From: Rutidosis leptorrhynchoides
Lineage: Eukaryota > Streptophyta > Magnoliopsida > Asterales > Asteraceae
NCBI RefSeq assembly: GCF_046630445.1
Contig: NC_092334.1
Coordinates: 110,417,001-110,481,000 of the forward strand
Length of the DNA: 64,000 nucleotides
Reading direction: 5' to 3'
A program made the translations under genes and the position numbers. The stretch's first letter is position 1; every line of letters begins with the position of its first letter. The notes beneath the pieces were generated by a model. That model saw only the letters and a program-made list of their open reading frames with translations. It did not search any database and was not told the origin of the DNA. Below, in pieces: positions 24,573-42,073 of this stretch.

Positions 24573-25903
24573 TCGCTCTAAATCATTGTGAATGAATCTT
24601 TTCATCACAATTTGATTCTAAAATTCTAAGATATTATTGTATCTTTTATTATTAATATCCTCAATATTTCTGAAGATATTTTCATAAATATTCTTGTCCG
24701 ATATTAATTATCTCTCCGCTCTATCTGTGTTATATCGTAAAAGAAACTGTTTTAGTTTCTAAAATTCTGAAGAATTCGAATTTGAATTATGAATGATTTT
24801 GAAGTAGTGTTGGAAATTGATGCATGAGTTAGTATAATATAATGACACTTGATCAACGTGATTATATTACAGTAAGTCATGCTGAGTTTCTAATGGAACA
24901 TGATGATTCACAGACCATAACGTCATCATGTGCCATGTTACATAACTCTTTCATTCTGCTTAATTTCTGAACATATCAAGAAAGTATATTCTTGATAGTT
25001 CTGTTCTCAGTGATTCAGATAATTTGACAAATCAAATCGTGCTATTACGTTCTTTCTTGTTTAGAACATTAAGTTCATTCGAAACTCCATACCTACGAAT
25101 TCTGGACTATTATTCGCTTGACTTAATGTCGGGAAGAGAAAACAAAAGAATGAAGATCTGAAAAAAAAAATGGGAGTATAAATCACAGTAAATTGGAGAG
25201 AGTATTAACAGTGGATGTCAATGATTACAGAAGGACAGAAGCAGAGACATCGACATATAAGAGAAAATATAAAGCCCAATAACAACGCGGAAGTTACAAA
25301 CTGTGGATATTAATACGAATAGCAATATAAAGACACAGTATAATTAAGAATAGTATCACCCCAGGGCAATAGTAGAAGTAAACAGATTTTTTCTGATAGA
25401 AGATTGAAAAGAAGGATGACAGAAATGATAATTTGGAAAATATCAAGGATTAGAACGGGATTAAGCATTTTCACAATCTTTTAAAAGTATGAACTAAGAA
25501 AGAAAGTATAGGAATGGTGAGAATAATGGAACGAAAAAGTTTAATTTATAATGGAAATATCAGACAGAGTAATCAAGGCAGATCACCGTATTTAATTACA
25601 GGGATCCTAATTTCCTTAATTACCTAAGAAACAAATCTTGTTACGAAGATTTTCTCTAAATCCCTTGAATTCCGGAAATCAACCGTGACTACGTCACCAA
25701 ACAAGATGAATCTGCATTTATTCATTTCAATCTTTTGTGATAGCTTCACTCATACGCTTCAAGTAACCGAATTATTTAATCTATATTACTCTGAAATGAT
25801 AAAACTCTATTTATCACTCATATTCGCCAGGAAAACATTTTTATTGTTAGCCATGACGACCTCACTCAAATTTCGGGACGAAATTTCTTTAACGGGTAGG
25901 TAC

Positions 25904-30050
<4,147 letters not shown>

Positions 30051-33000
30051 AATTAGAACTAAGATAAAAACATGTCAATATATGCATTGCATCAATACAT
30101 ATTCTTGTTAGATCTTACGAACATAAAACCAATCACCCAAGATAAAATGTGATGGTCATTTGAGTGAATTCATCCTTGAGTTAAAGTATAAAGGGTCATT
30201 CTCATTAAATTTCTTCAACAAAGTAAATACTCAAGAAAAGATTCTAGCATTATGAGAGGATTAATGACAAAATCACAAAAAGTATCATAACAAACAAATC
30301 TTAGGAGACATCAATAGGAGACAAATTAGATCATAAGTGTGTAGTCTAAGTTCTCCGTTTTCTAGGTATAGTGTAGATTTCTAAAGCTCAACTTTGTAGT
30401 ATTACTAAAGAGGTTATATCTCATTTATATCATCTATGATTAATGAGATACATTTGTGATGATAGAAATCATTCAAGGTACATTTAAATGATATTATTCT
30501 TGTCTAAATTGCTAGAGTAGTAGTCACTAATAAAAAATTGTTAGTTAAACACATAAGCATTTGTTGAGTTATTAAAATGTCTAAACACACTTAGACATAT
30601 TAGGACGGACGACTCTAATTCTTTGAGGTTAGAAAACTTTAAGAATAATTCATGCTCTTAATTTCTAAACTAGGATTAGGTTTGCGTCAAACAAACACCT
30701 AGAACAAATGAATGAAATGAAAAGTTTCACTAACCTTTTAGATAAGTGCTAAGGCATTAGACACACCTATGGAAATAAATGCTAGATTATCACTCAAAGG
30801 TTTAGGTGTGACTCTAAAGGTAAGTACGTCTCTAGGATACTCTCTAGAAATCAAAACCTTACAAGGTCCAAATAGACATCCTAGCAGGCTAAAGGAATAA
30901 TCAAATTAAAAGTTCAACACAATGTGATTAATTGGTAAGAATATCCTTGAAATAGAAACTAGAACTAAACCATTTCATTTCAATTATCTAGTTTAACAAT
31001 CACATCGAAAAGAAAAGATGAGTTACTAAAACTAATCATAATAAAAGAATCTACAAGGATTTTAATTGATTATGTGTGTATCATAAGAATGAATGCCAAG
31101 AATGCATATGGAAATGTCTATTGATAGACTTAGGGCATTCTTACTTGGTCATGAATGAGAAATGGTAAAAAGTTTACATACATTATTTGCTAAGAAGTAT
31201 TAGAATGAAATCTTAATTATGTAAATAGATGTTCATGACTTGGTTATTGATCCAATTAATCATTTTCCGTGTGACAAGTTCTTTGAACTCATGGATGATA
31301 ATGTTGAAATATACTTGATAGAGACACTTGAATGCTTTATGGTACGCTTTACACTCTAGGCTTAACTCTAGGCTTTCGCTCATTATACACTAGGTGTAAA
31401 CTGCATAATATTTGCTTTCTCTCTCATATGTGCCATATATGCTTTTATTGCTTGTATGATTATGTGTGCAACACCTATTTATCATAACTGCATGATTATA
31501 TGTTTGTGTGTGTAAATCTACCTGTCATACTTGTATGCTTATATGATTTTCATGCATGACAACTTGAGTTCTCTCGTTGTAACTCATGTTGGTTGAAATC
31601 AACTTGGTAAATGTTACCCTACACACTTAAGGATCATTAACTTGCTAATTGAATTTTATTTGTGAGGGCATCGTGCTTAATATTTGCAACATCCAACATG
31701 CATTATGTTTTTCATCATGCTTATGTGCTTACATGCTTATGATTTATTAACATGTTGAAAAATTATGCTTGAATGTTTTTATACTCATGATCTAATAGAA
31801 CACTCCAAATCGTTAACCATGATAAATGGAAAATGTTAACTAGTTAGCATTATTCAAAGTCAAGTTAACATATGTTGATATGATGATAATAGTCTTAGAT
31901 CATAATTATTGAATGCTTGATAAGTAATTTGATATTAGCTTGCTTGCCATGAATTCTGTGATTGCTACATCACTTAAGTGCACTCCAGGGCTATATTTGA
32001 AAAGATAACTAAATAAGTAGTGATTTAACGTATATCATATTTTGATATTAATTGCGAGTTAAATGCCTACCCAATCTAGTTATTTAGGTTATGAATATGC
32101 TCATCAATATTCATGCTATAGAACATGCCTTTATTTGATTATCATGATTACTTGCTTGCTATGCATGATTGTTAGTTGTATTGTGAATTCTAATTGAGCT
32201 TATTATGCATGATTGCTTGTTTTGATGTGATATATGCTTACTATAATTATTCTTGAGTTATATGTATGCATATATTTCTAACAATGCTTTGAACTTCAAA
32301 CGCACTATTATGCTCATCACCCAAGCAAAGGAAAGTCCAAATATGTCACACTTTCTAGCCATTAGAAGGATCTTTAGAGAAATCTAAAGGGTTCTATGCA
32401 TCATGAATATCATGTGCCTTAGAGATTCAGATAATGATGGATAGCTACTATTTAGAAGAGTGGTGTATGTGCATTAGTTGGTTTATGCATAACCTCTTGG
32501 CTCTCAAAGGAACAAACACCTGTAGCTCTCTCTCTCTCTCTACTATAAAAGTCGAGTATATAGCAATTGAAAGATCATGTGCTCAAGGCTTATGGATGAA
32601 ACAAAACTTTCCTCGATTAAGGTACCACTTCTTTCGAAACTCACATATGTGTACATCCTCTTGCTAAAATTGGACTAGTCAACCTAATAAGTGATTATTT
32701 GAACACCAATTTAGCTTGGATCATTACATGATAAGTGAAATATTAACATGCTTTATATGTTTAGGTTATACGTATGTTCATCACTAAGTATACAAAGAGA
32801 TATGCTATTAGTTGAATAACTTGAAACTTAGTGTATGATTTTTCAGTGATAACTTATCATGTGGATAACATTTCGACTTATCATATCTGCCTTATTGATT
32901 ACTATTGCTTGACATGCTATGCTTATGATATGTGCTATATGTATGTCATGCTTGTGTCCTTACATGCTTGTTGAAACTACTATGTTAGTATCTATAGTGT

Positions 33001-33866
33001 TGCATGATATGATTACGTGTGCTGCTCTTACATGTTTTCCATGCTATGTTATGCTTGTGTTTTATCATGCTTGTTTGAACTTACTCTCTTTCATACATGC
33101 TCTAGCATTTAAGCTTATAAATATGATTGTTATGAATGATTATTTTCTTGACAATGGATCTCATGTATATTAGCTTTTGCATGCTACTCTCACTTATGTT
33201 TTCACATTGTGTTATGTGCAATATGTATACCATGCTATGCTATATGGTTCTACATGCTTGTTTAAACCTACTTTCTTCTATACATGCCTGAAATTGGTAG
33301 AACTAGTAGAGTAATATTGGTACTTAATGATAATATTGCATTATATACTAAGGCTTCTACTCACTACATGTTATATTGCACATTCATGCTATACTATTCA
33401 TTAACTCTTATATGTGGTGGTTCATACGCACTTTTGATCTTACATGCTATCTAACGATCACATATATTGGTCAAAGTGCCCACTCCACTATCTTAGTTAT
33501 TTATGACACACAATGATTCTTATGATTGATATATATTATTATGTGTGTGCACTAATCCTTGATTGAAGGATTATCTAGCTCATTGAGTTCATATCACTCT
33601 TTACTCGATATTATGACTTATGTGTGGACTAATCCTCTTTTCTATGAGTCTTATATTGAACATTTCAAGGGGGATCTATATCATCTACCGCTATGTAAGA
33701 TTTAAAGGAGAGCATTACTCTAGGGCGCACTTAGTTTCAGGGGGAGCTAACCTTTTTGCTTCGACAAAAGGGGGAGAAAATGTATGGTAAGTGATGTTAA
33801 CACATGTGTTGTATTGTACGCTTAAGCACACTTACATAGGTTTCTCATCATCAAAAAGGGGGAGAA
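30051..33866 (+). pseudogene. Degraded 3' half of a Sirevirus-like Ty1/copia element
   Basis: Only the end of pol is recognisable. At about 32350-32395 a broken AIRRIF-like string occurs, and at 32470-32620 a frame reads CISWF, LSLSTIKVEYIAIERSCAQ, GLWMKQNF, matching the C-terminal RNase H of Copia (LSTAEAEYIA, CAQ.LWMKQ). The rest of 30051-32300 and 32700-33700 is AT-rich with no intact frame. Three purine tracts (CAGGGGGAGC near 33737, AAAAGGGGGAGAAAA near 33766 and AAAAAGGGGGAGAA at 33853-33866) precede the 3' LTR. Multiple polypurine tracts are a known Sirevirus trait. The 5' half of the element is absent from this window. Confidence 0.65.
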
Positions 33867-35960
33867 TGTTGGTTAGTGATCTAATGATAATATTCAAATG
33901 TTAACCACTTTGTTTTGATGATGACACCAAGTCTTGTGTGCTTAAAACAACGTATAGAACAACACAAGTTCACAAGCCTACACAATCTCTAGCAAACGAC
34001 CAATACACAAAACTGTTAAGTCAAAAGATTCATTTGAAAAATACTAAAGGAGCACGTCTGGGTCCACAGTCGGCCGCAGGTCAGACCGTGGGATGCCCTG
34101 TACCTTAGTTCTTCGAAACAAGGTACACGGTCGACTACACGGTCAGCCGTGGGTCGACCTCAGTTTCTCACTGTCTGAATTTTTGATCAAGAATGTTTGA
34201 CTACTTCAGGGCATCTATACTTTATAAAACTTATTAAACATGCTTAGAATAGTTGTCTCCTTCATATCCAAATGAGTTTTGGTCACTAGAACGCTAATCT
34301 TGGTTGATGGCACCTAATGACGTCTTAATAACACTTTAGCTTGTGATCAATGTTAAACACATAAGTGTGCTAAATGTCCTTTTGCAAAACCATCCTTTTA
34401 AATCTAAAATAAATATAGACATGATTACGATGGTCATTAAATCACAACTAAAGAGATGCTCTCCACTTGATTAATCATTAAGCATTACTTACATACTTAA
34501 GTATGCTTATCTCTTTGTGATTAGTGTAACTTCCTAGAAGTCTTCATATAAAACAAATGGGTCTTATTTGGAGGGTTGCAAGTAACCAATGAATGCATAT
34601 ACTTGAAATTAAATGTTGACAAATAGTGTGAAGACATGGGATATGGTGTTTGGATTGTAGTGGTTTGTCAAAGGATAAATGCAACTCCCAAAGAGTCTTT
34701 ACAAGATTTAAATCAGTCTCATTTGACTTGTTGTAAGCAACCAGTGAGGCAAGATATATCCATCAAAGTATTGAAAAATTGTTGAAGACATGAGATATGA
34801 TGTTTGTAGTGTTGTGGGTTGTCAAAGCATAAAAATCTGCATTTTCCATAATGGGAAATCAATGACACAAAAGAAGACTATGCGACTTTCCTCTTTAGCA
34901 AGCTCATGTCCACTTCAATAAATGCATCCAAAAGTAAAAGATGAAGGTTAAGGACGTCTAGGTGTATTAAGCATCTTTTAAAAGCTCTATATTAGGTAAA
35001 GAATCCAAAAATTCAAAGAAAAACGAGCTTCAATGGATATATTGAAAAGCTGTCTAGAATGAGTAAGGTCGATGCACGGTCGACCGTGGAGTCAACCGTG
35101 CACCATCTGAGAGATTTTTCTCTTTCCTATGTATACCAACATTTGCCAAAATTGAAGTGTACCTCTTTCCAACATTCTTTCAAAGTTATATCTACTGATC
35201 TCCCAAGCATCAAGCACATATCAATGGAGAGATTATAAGAGAGAAAGAGAGATTCTACTTACACTAAGTAGAATTACATTGTAAACTTCATACTTATCAT
35301 TTGTATCTTTAAGTTTACTTTGTGAGATACCTCCTTAGGGGGTCAAGGAAGTTAAATAGTTCTTGTAATAGGAAGCACCATGTTACTTAGTGATTCAACT
35401 TCCTTAAAGGGATCTAGGAAGTTGATTCAATCCATTGGGAATTAATACTTGTCCAAGGTGAATATAAGTTTGATCTAAGCAAGGTTGGTGTGACCTATTG
35501 AAGAACTATGAGAGGTTGAGTTAGTAGAATCATTGTGTAAACTTAATTGTAAGTTTACGTGGGTTCTATCTTCTTAAAGGAATCTAGAAGGTAGTTGTTG
35601 ATCTCGTGGTAAGAACATATGGTGATTATGAATTCTTTAAAGGGATGTAAGAATTCACAAGGAGCGGCTTATTGAAGATCAATTGATGTAAACTGATCTC
35701 CATCGGGATTGGAGAAACTTAGTGAAGAAAACTCTCGATAAGGTGTATCGAGGAGTGGATTAAGAAGGATTAGTTAACATCCTCCCGAACCACTATAAAT
35801 CCTTGTGTTTGTGCACTAAATTCTGTACATACTTGCATTAACAAACACAAATGCTTCCACACTTAAAACTTACGTCTTGATCGTTAAAGATTTCAAAAAT
35901 ATTTTTAAGAAAACACTAAGTAACTATTCACTCCCCTCTAGTTACTTACACTGTTCTACA
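33867..35960 (+). repeat. 3' LTR of the Sirevirus-like Copia element
   Basis: The LTR starts TGTTGGTTAGTGATC at 33867, right after the polypurine tract, and ends about TGTTCTACA at 35960 (~2.09 kb). It contains CpG-rich palindromic motifs: CACGGTCGAC-type strings at about 34062-34160 and the perfect palindrome CACGGTCGACCGTG at 35075-35088. The right boundary is inferred from the TG...CA rule and has no partner LTR to confirm it. Confidence 0.65.
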
Positions 35961-36613
35961 AACATTTTTTGTTTGAGTTTGCCATTTTTTCTTCGACCAC
36001 ACTCATTTTGTTAAATTCATGAAATATAGAACAACTTGTAGAATAAATATTGGTTCAAACGTGGACAAAATTGTTCAAATTCATCCAATTTTGTTCGAAT
36101 TCATCTATTATTATCGAATACGGTTTTTTCTTCTAAATTTAGCCCGATTTAGAGTGTAGGGTTTAGTGGGTTTAGATCACTAAACCCTAAACTCTAAACC
36201 GTTCATGTTAAACGCTAATTCTAAACCCTAAACCCTAAAATCTAAACCCTAAAATCACACTAAAACTGTTTGAACATACGAAAAAATGTAGAACACCACA
36301 ATATTCATCCTTTTAGGCTTAATGCTCTCAATGGTGATTTGATCAGTCGATATCCTTCCTCTTATGAGAATCACACAATAGAAAGAATTCGGAAAGAGCC
36401 AAGACAAAGATACTACAATAGCATTGCACACATTAAGACACCTACAGTTTAGAGAATGACAAGGTCTTACACACCTAAACAAGAAAGACATAAAAGGAAT
36501 GCCTAACATGACACTCCCGTGCCAGTTCTTCTGCTTTTTGGCACGACTCTTTCTATTCCTGCGCTGACATCTGAGTTGTCTCTCTTCTTTTTTTCCTTCG
36601 AAGAAATTAAGTT
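35961..36613. other. Non-coding flank with telomere-like repeats
   Basis: Between about 36140 and 36260 the sequence holds many AAACCCTA-type heptamers and variants (TAAACCCTAAAC, TTCTAAACCCTAAACCC), a degenerate interstitial telomere-like tract. I see no gene. The segment 36500-36613 is noticeably richer in G+C than its surroundings. Confidence 0.5.
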
Positions 36614-36823
36614 ATGACTCTGCTAGGGCCAATAGTATTATACGGTGTGGGGCGAAGTAAGGACCCTTATCCGCCCTACGAGTCGTCCTGCAGAAAAGAG
36701 TTTTTGAATGGTGTAAAAGAACTTGGGGTCACCAATATCTTCCTTAAAGATGATGATAAGTCGATGTCGATCGATGGTGTGAAAACACTGTACTTCTGGG
36801 TCAACCCAAGCCGAATAGTGTAG
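36614..36823 (+). CDS. Unrecognised short ORF cut by the giant element's LTR
   Basis: The ORF encodes 69 aa (start MTLLGPIVLYGVGRSKDPYP), and its last codons and stop lie inside the LTR that begins at 36819. It could be a gene fragment truncated by the insertion. Balanced codon content and an absence of low-complexity sequence distinguish it from the surrounding AT-rich DNA. I do not recognise a family. An organellar DNA insertion is one alternative, chance another. Confidence 0.25.
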   Translation: MTLLGPIVLYGVGRSKDPYPPYESSCRKEFLNGVKELGVTNIFLKDDDKSMSIDGVKTLYFWVNPSRIV

Positions 36824-39800
36824 TGACCCAAACTTTTCCATGTTTATATATATATTAAATGAAATTTTTATTTACATGATTAAGTGTTTCCAACATATTA
36901 AGCAATCAAACTTGTTAAGACTTGATTAATTGAAATAGGTTTCATATAGACAATTGACCACCCAAGTTGACCGGTGATTCACGAACGTTAAAACTTGTAA
37001 AAACTATATGATGACATATATAAGGTTATATATATAGTTAACATGATATTATGATAAGTAAACATATCATTAAGTATATTAATAATGAACTACATGTAAA
37101 AACAAGACTACTAACTTAATGATTTTGAAACGAGACATATATGTAACGATTATCGTTGTAACGACATTTAATGTATATATATCTGATAATGCTAAAAACG
37201 AACATATATTTCATTTCATTATTCCCCAAGAAAGACAAACTTTTAGTTGCAAATGTTCTATTTACAAGTGATATTCGTTTAAATATTAAAAGGTGAAGAC
37301 AAAAGACAGATTCGACGAATTGAAGACGCAAACGACCAAAAAGCTCAAAAGTACAAAATACAATCAAAGAGGTTCCAATTATTGATAAGAAACGTCTCGA
37401 AATTACAAGAGTACAAGATTCAAAACGCAAAGTACAAGATATAAAATAGTACGCAAGGACGTTTGAAAATCCGGAACCGGGACCAGAGTCAACTCTCAAC
37501 GCTCGACGCAACGGACTAAAAATTACAAGTTAACTATGTATATAAATATAATATAATATATAATTAATTATATTAATTATATATATATTATATTTATAAA
37601 ATAAATCGTCGGCAAACAAAGAGCCAAATGTGGGTGAGCTGTAAAAACGATCTCCGCGACTCGCGGAGTTTGAAGAAGAAAAGGTCCGCGAGTCGCGGAG
37701 CCCCAAATTTTGAAACTGCCTATAAAGCTCGCGCATTCTGATCGTAAAAATCATCCAAATTCAATCTCTCTCTATATATGTATACGTAAATATATTTATA
37801 TTTATATTTTAATTTTAATTTTAATTATAATTCTAATAATAAGGGTATGTTAGCGAATGTTGTAAGGGTGTAAGTCGAAATTCTGTCCGTGTAACGCTAC
37901 GCTATTTTTAATCATTGTAAGTTATGTTCAACCTTTTTACATTAATGTCTCGTAGCTAAGTTATTATTATGCTTATTTAAAACGAAGTAATCATGATGTT
38001 GGGCTAATTACTAAAATTGGGTAATTGGGCTTTGTACCATAATTGGGGTTTGGACAAAAGAACGACACTTGTGGAAATTAGACTATGGGCTATTAATGGG
38101 CTTTATATTTGTTTAACTAAATGATAGTTTGTTAATGTTAATATACAGATTTACAATTGGGCGTCCCTATAAATTACCATATACACTCGATCAGATACGA
38201 TGGGCGGGGTATTTATATGTACGAATAATCGTTCATTTAACCGGACCCGGGAATGGATTAATAGCCACTAGAATAATTAAAACAAGGGTGAAATTATGTA
38301 CAAGGACACTTGGTATAATTGATAACAAAATATTAAAACCTTGGGTTACACTCAGTCGACATCCTGGTGTAATTATTAAACAAAGTATTAAAATCTTGTT
38401 ACAGTTTAAGTCCCCAATTAGTTGGAATATTTAACTTCGGGTATAAGAATAATTTGACGAGGATACTCGCACTTTATATTTATGACTGATGGACTGTTAT
38501 GGACAAAAACCAGACGGACATATTAAATAATCCAGGACAAAGGACAATTAACCCATTGGCATAAAACTAAAATCAACACGTCAAACATCATGATTACGGA
38601 AGTTTAAATAAGCATAATTCTTTTATTTCATATTTAATTTCCTTTATTTTATATTTAATTGCACTTCTAATTATCGCATTTTTATTGTTATTGTATTTAA
38701 TTGCACTTTTAATTATCGTACTTTTTAATTATCGCAAGTTTATTTTATCGCACTTTTATTATTCGCAATTTCATTATCGTTATTTACTTTATGCTTTAAA
38801 TTAAGTCTTGTATTTATTTATTATTTTACATTTGGTTTTAACTGCGACTAAAGTTTTAAAATCGACAAACCGGTCATTAAACGGTAAAAACCCCCCCTTT
38901 ATAATAATAATATTACTTATATATATATTTGTATTTTTATAAAAGTAAACTAATATAGCATTAAGCTTTGTTTAAAGATTTTCCCTGTGAAACGAACCGG
39001 ACTTACTAAAAACTACACTACTGTACGATTAGGTACACTGCCTATAAGTGTTGTAGCAAGGTTTAAGTATATCCATTCTCTAAATAAATAAATATCTTGT
39101 GTAAAATTGTATCGTATTTAATAGTATTTTATACCCCTCTGCTCAAACATCAATATCATATTAAGAGATATTCGTACATCATAATATCATGATAATATAA
39201 TAATTTAAAATCTCATTTGATATTATAAACATTGGGTTAACAATATTTACCAAGATCGTTAACCTAAAGGTTTCAAAACAACACTTACATGTAACGACTA
39301 ACGATGACTTAACGACTCAGTTAAAATGTATATACATGTAGTGTTTTAATATGTATTCATACACTTTTGAAAGACTTCAAGACACTTATCAAAATACTTC
39401 TACTTAACAAAAATGCTTACAATTACATCCTCGTTCAGTTTCATCAACAATTCTACTCGTATGCACCCGTATTCGTACTCGTACAATACACAGCTTTTAG
39501 ATGTATGTACTATTGGTATATATACTCCAATGATCAGCTCTTAGCAGCCCATTTGAGTCACCTAACACATGTGGGAACCATCATTTGGCAACTAGCATGA
39601 AATATCTCATAAAATTACAAAAATATGAGTAATTATTCATGACTTATTTACATGAAAACAAAATTACATATCATTTATATCTAATCCATACACCAACGAC
39701 CAAAAACACCTACAAACACTTTCATTCTTCAATTTTATTCATCTAATTGATCTCTCTCAAGTTCTATCTTCAAGTTCTAAGTGTTCTTCATAAATTCTAC

Positions 39801-42072
39801 AAGTTCTAGTTTCATAAAATCAAGAATACTTCTAAGTTTGCTAGCTTACTTCCAATCTTGTAGAGTGATCATCCAACCTTAAGAAATCTTTCTTATTTAC
39901 AGTAAGATATCTTTCTAATACAAGGTAATACTCATATTCAAACTTTGATTCAATTTCTATAACTATAACAATCTTATTTCGAGTGAAAATCTTACTTGAA
40001 CTGTTTTCGTGTCATGATTCTGCTTCAAGAACTTTCAAGCCATCCAAGGATCCTTTGAAGCTAGATCCATTTTTCTCATTTCCAGTAGCTTTATCCAGAA
40101 AACTTGAGGTAGTAATGATGTTCATAACATCATTCGATTCATACATATAAAGCTATCTTATTCGAAGGTTTAAACTTGTAATCACTAGAACATAGTTTAG
40201 TTAATTCTAAACTTGTTCGCAAACAAAAGTTAATCCTTCTAACTTGACTTTTAAAATCAACTAAACACATGTTCTATATCTATATGATATGCTAACTTAA
40301 TGATTTAAAACCTGAAACACGAAAAACACCGTAAAACCGGATTTACGCCGTCGTAGTAACACCGCGGGCTGTTTTGGGTTAGTTAATTAAAAACTATGAT
40401 AAACTTTGATTTAAAAGTTGTTCTTCTGGGAAAATGATTTTTCTTATGAACATGAAACTATATCCAAAAATCATGGTTAAACTCAAAGTGGAAGTATGTT
40501 TTCTAAAATGGTCATCTAGACGTCGTTCTTTCGACTGAAATGACTACCTTTACAAAAATGACTTGTAACTTATATTTCCGACTATAAACCTATACTTTTT
40601 CTGTTTAGATTCATAAAATAGAGTTCAATATGAAACCATAGCAATTTGATTCACTCAAAACGGATTTAAAATGAAGAAGTTATGGGTAAAACAAGATTGG
40701 ATAATTTTTCTTGTTGTAGCAACGTGAAAATTGGTAACAAATCTATATTAATCATATCCTAGCTAACTTATATTGTATTATACATGTATTCTAATATATT
40801 ATGTAATCTTGGGATACCATAGACACGTATGCAAATGTTTTGACATATCATATCGACCCATGTGTATATATTATTTGGAACAACCATTGACACTCTATAT
40901 GCAGTAATGTGGGAGTTAGCTATATAGGGTTGAGGTAGATTCCAAAAATATATATACTTTGAGTTGTGATCTAGCCTGAGACGTGTATACACTGGGTCGT
41001 GGATTAATTCAAGATAATATATATCAATTTTTTTCTGTACATCTAACGTTGGACAACTAGTTGTAGGTTACTAACGAGGACAGCTGACTTAATAAACTTA
41101 AAACATCAAAATGTATTAAAAGTGTTGTAAATATATTTTGAATATACTTTGATATATATGTACATATTTGTTATAGGTTCGTGAATCGACCAGTGGCCAA
41201 GTCTTACTTCCCGACGAAGTAAAAATCTGTGAAAGTGAGTTATAGTCCCACTTTTAAAATCTAATATTTTTGGGATGAGAATACATGCAGGTTTTATAAA
41301 TGATTTACAAAATAGACACAAGTACGTGAAACTACATTCTATGGTTGAATTATCGAAATCGAATATGCCCCTTTTTATTAAGTCTGGTAATCTAAGAATT
41401 AGGGAACAGACACCCTAATTGATGTGAATCCTAAAGATAGATCTATTGGGCCTAACAAACCCCATCCAAAGTACCGGATGCTTTAGTACTTCGAAATTTA
41501 TATCATATCCGAAGGGTGTCCCGGAATGATGGGGATATTCTTATATATGCATCTTGTTAATGTCGGTTACCAGGTGTTCACCATATGAATGATTTTTATC
41601 TCTATGTATGGGACGTGTATTGAAATATGAAATCTTGTGGTCTACTGTTACGATTTGACATATATATAGGTTAAACCTATAACTCACCAACATTTTTGTT
41701 GACGTTTAAAGCATGTTTATTCTCAGGTGAATACTAAGAGCTTCCGCTGTTGCATACTAAAATAAGGACAAGATTTGGAGTCCATGTTTGCATGATATTG
41801 TGTAAAAACTGCATTCAAGAAACTGATTTCGATGTAACATATTTGTATTGTAAACCATTATGTAATGGTCGTGTGTAAACAGGATATTTTAGATTATCAT
41901 TATTTGATAATCTACGTAAAGCTTTTGAAACCTTTATTGATGAAATAAAGGTTATGGTTTGTTTTAAAAATGAATGCAGTCTTTGAAAAAAACGTCTCAT
42001 ATAGAGGTCAAAATCTCGCAACGAAATCAATTAATATGGAACGTTTATAATCAATATGAACGGGACATTTCA
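36819..42072 (+). repeat. 5' LTR of the giant Ty3/gypsy element (with nested solo LTR)
   Basis: The LTR runs from TGTAGTGACCCAAACTTTTC to ...GGGACATTTCA, 5254 bp as it stands and about 3.28 kb without the nested solo LTR and its duplication. It has GATTCACGAAC at 36976-36986 and the exact reverse complement at 41177-41187. It shares the 3' LTR domains of the LARDs (GAATACATGC, TTTAGTACTTCGAAATTTAT, CTCACCAACATTTT, TTCTCAGGT). A ~190-bp module at about 40815-40990 is shared with the LARD interiors. Confidence 0.88.
37184..39152 (+). mobile_element. Nested solo LTR of an unrelated Ty3/gypsy-like family
   Basis: The element is 1969 bp, TGATAATGC... to ...AAACATCA, flanked by perfect ATATC duplications (37179-37183 and 39153-39157). 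The interior has a TATA box (TATAAAG, 37721-37727) preceded by two GC-rich inverted motifs (CTCCGCGACTCGCGGAG at 37652-37668 and TCCGCGAGTCGCGGA at 37685-37699). No internal domain or second LTR is present, so it is a solo LTR left by LTR-LTR recombination. Its sequence resembles Athila/Tat-type LTRs that I recall from Asteraceae, but the assignment is tentative. Orientation is inferred from the TATA box. Confidence 0.85.
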
Positions 42073-42073
42073 G

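Larger units (their letters stand above)
21650..25903 (+). mobile_element. Internal region of LARD-like element A (no polymerase)
   Basis: The region runs from the primer-binding site TTGGTATCAGAGC (21651-21663) to the polypurine-tract segment AACGGGTAGGTAC (25891-25903), 4254 bp. It holds one pre-gag ORF (22079-22654), an internal copy of the tract motif (22955-22966), a PABP gene fragment (24349-24572) and otherwise non-coding sequence. No reverse transcriptase, integrase or gag knuckle is visible in any frame. Short internal domain, ~4-kb LTR and absence of pol match the LARD definition. Its whole length parallels the interior of element B on the minus strand (46544-50913). Confidence 0.8.

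Noticed and set aside
36140-36260. Possible chromosome end or telomere from AAACCCTA repeats
   Set aside because: The tract is short and degenerate and is flanked on both sides by ordinary interspersed repeats, so it is at most an interstitial telomere-like tract.
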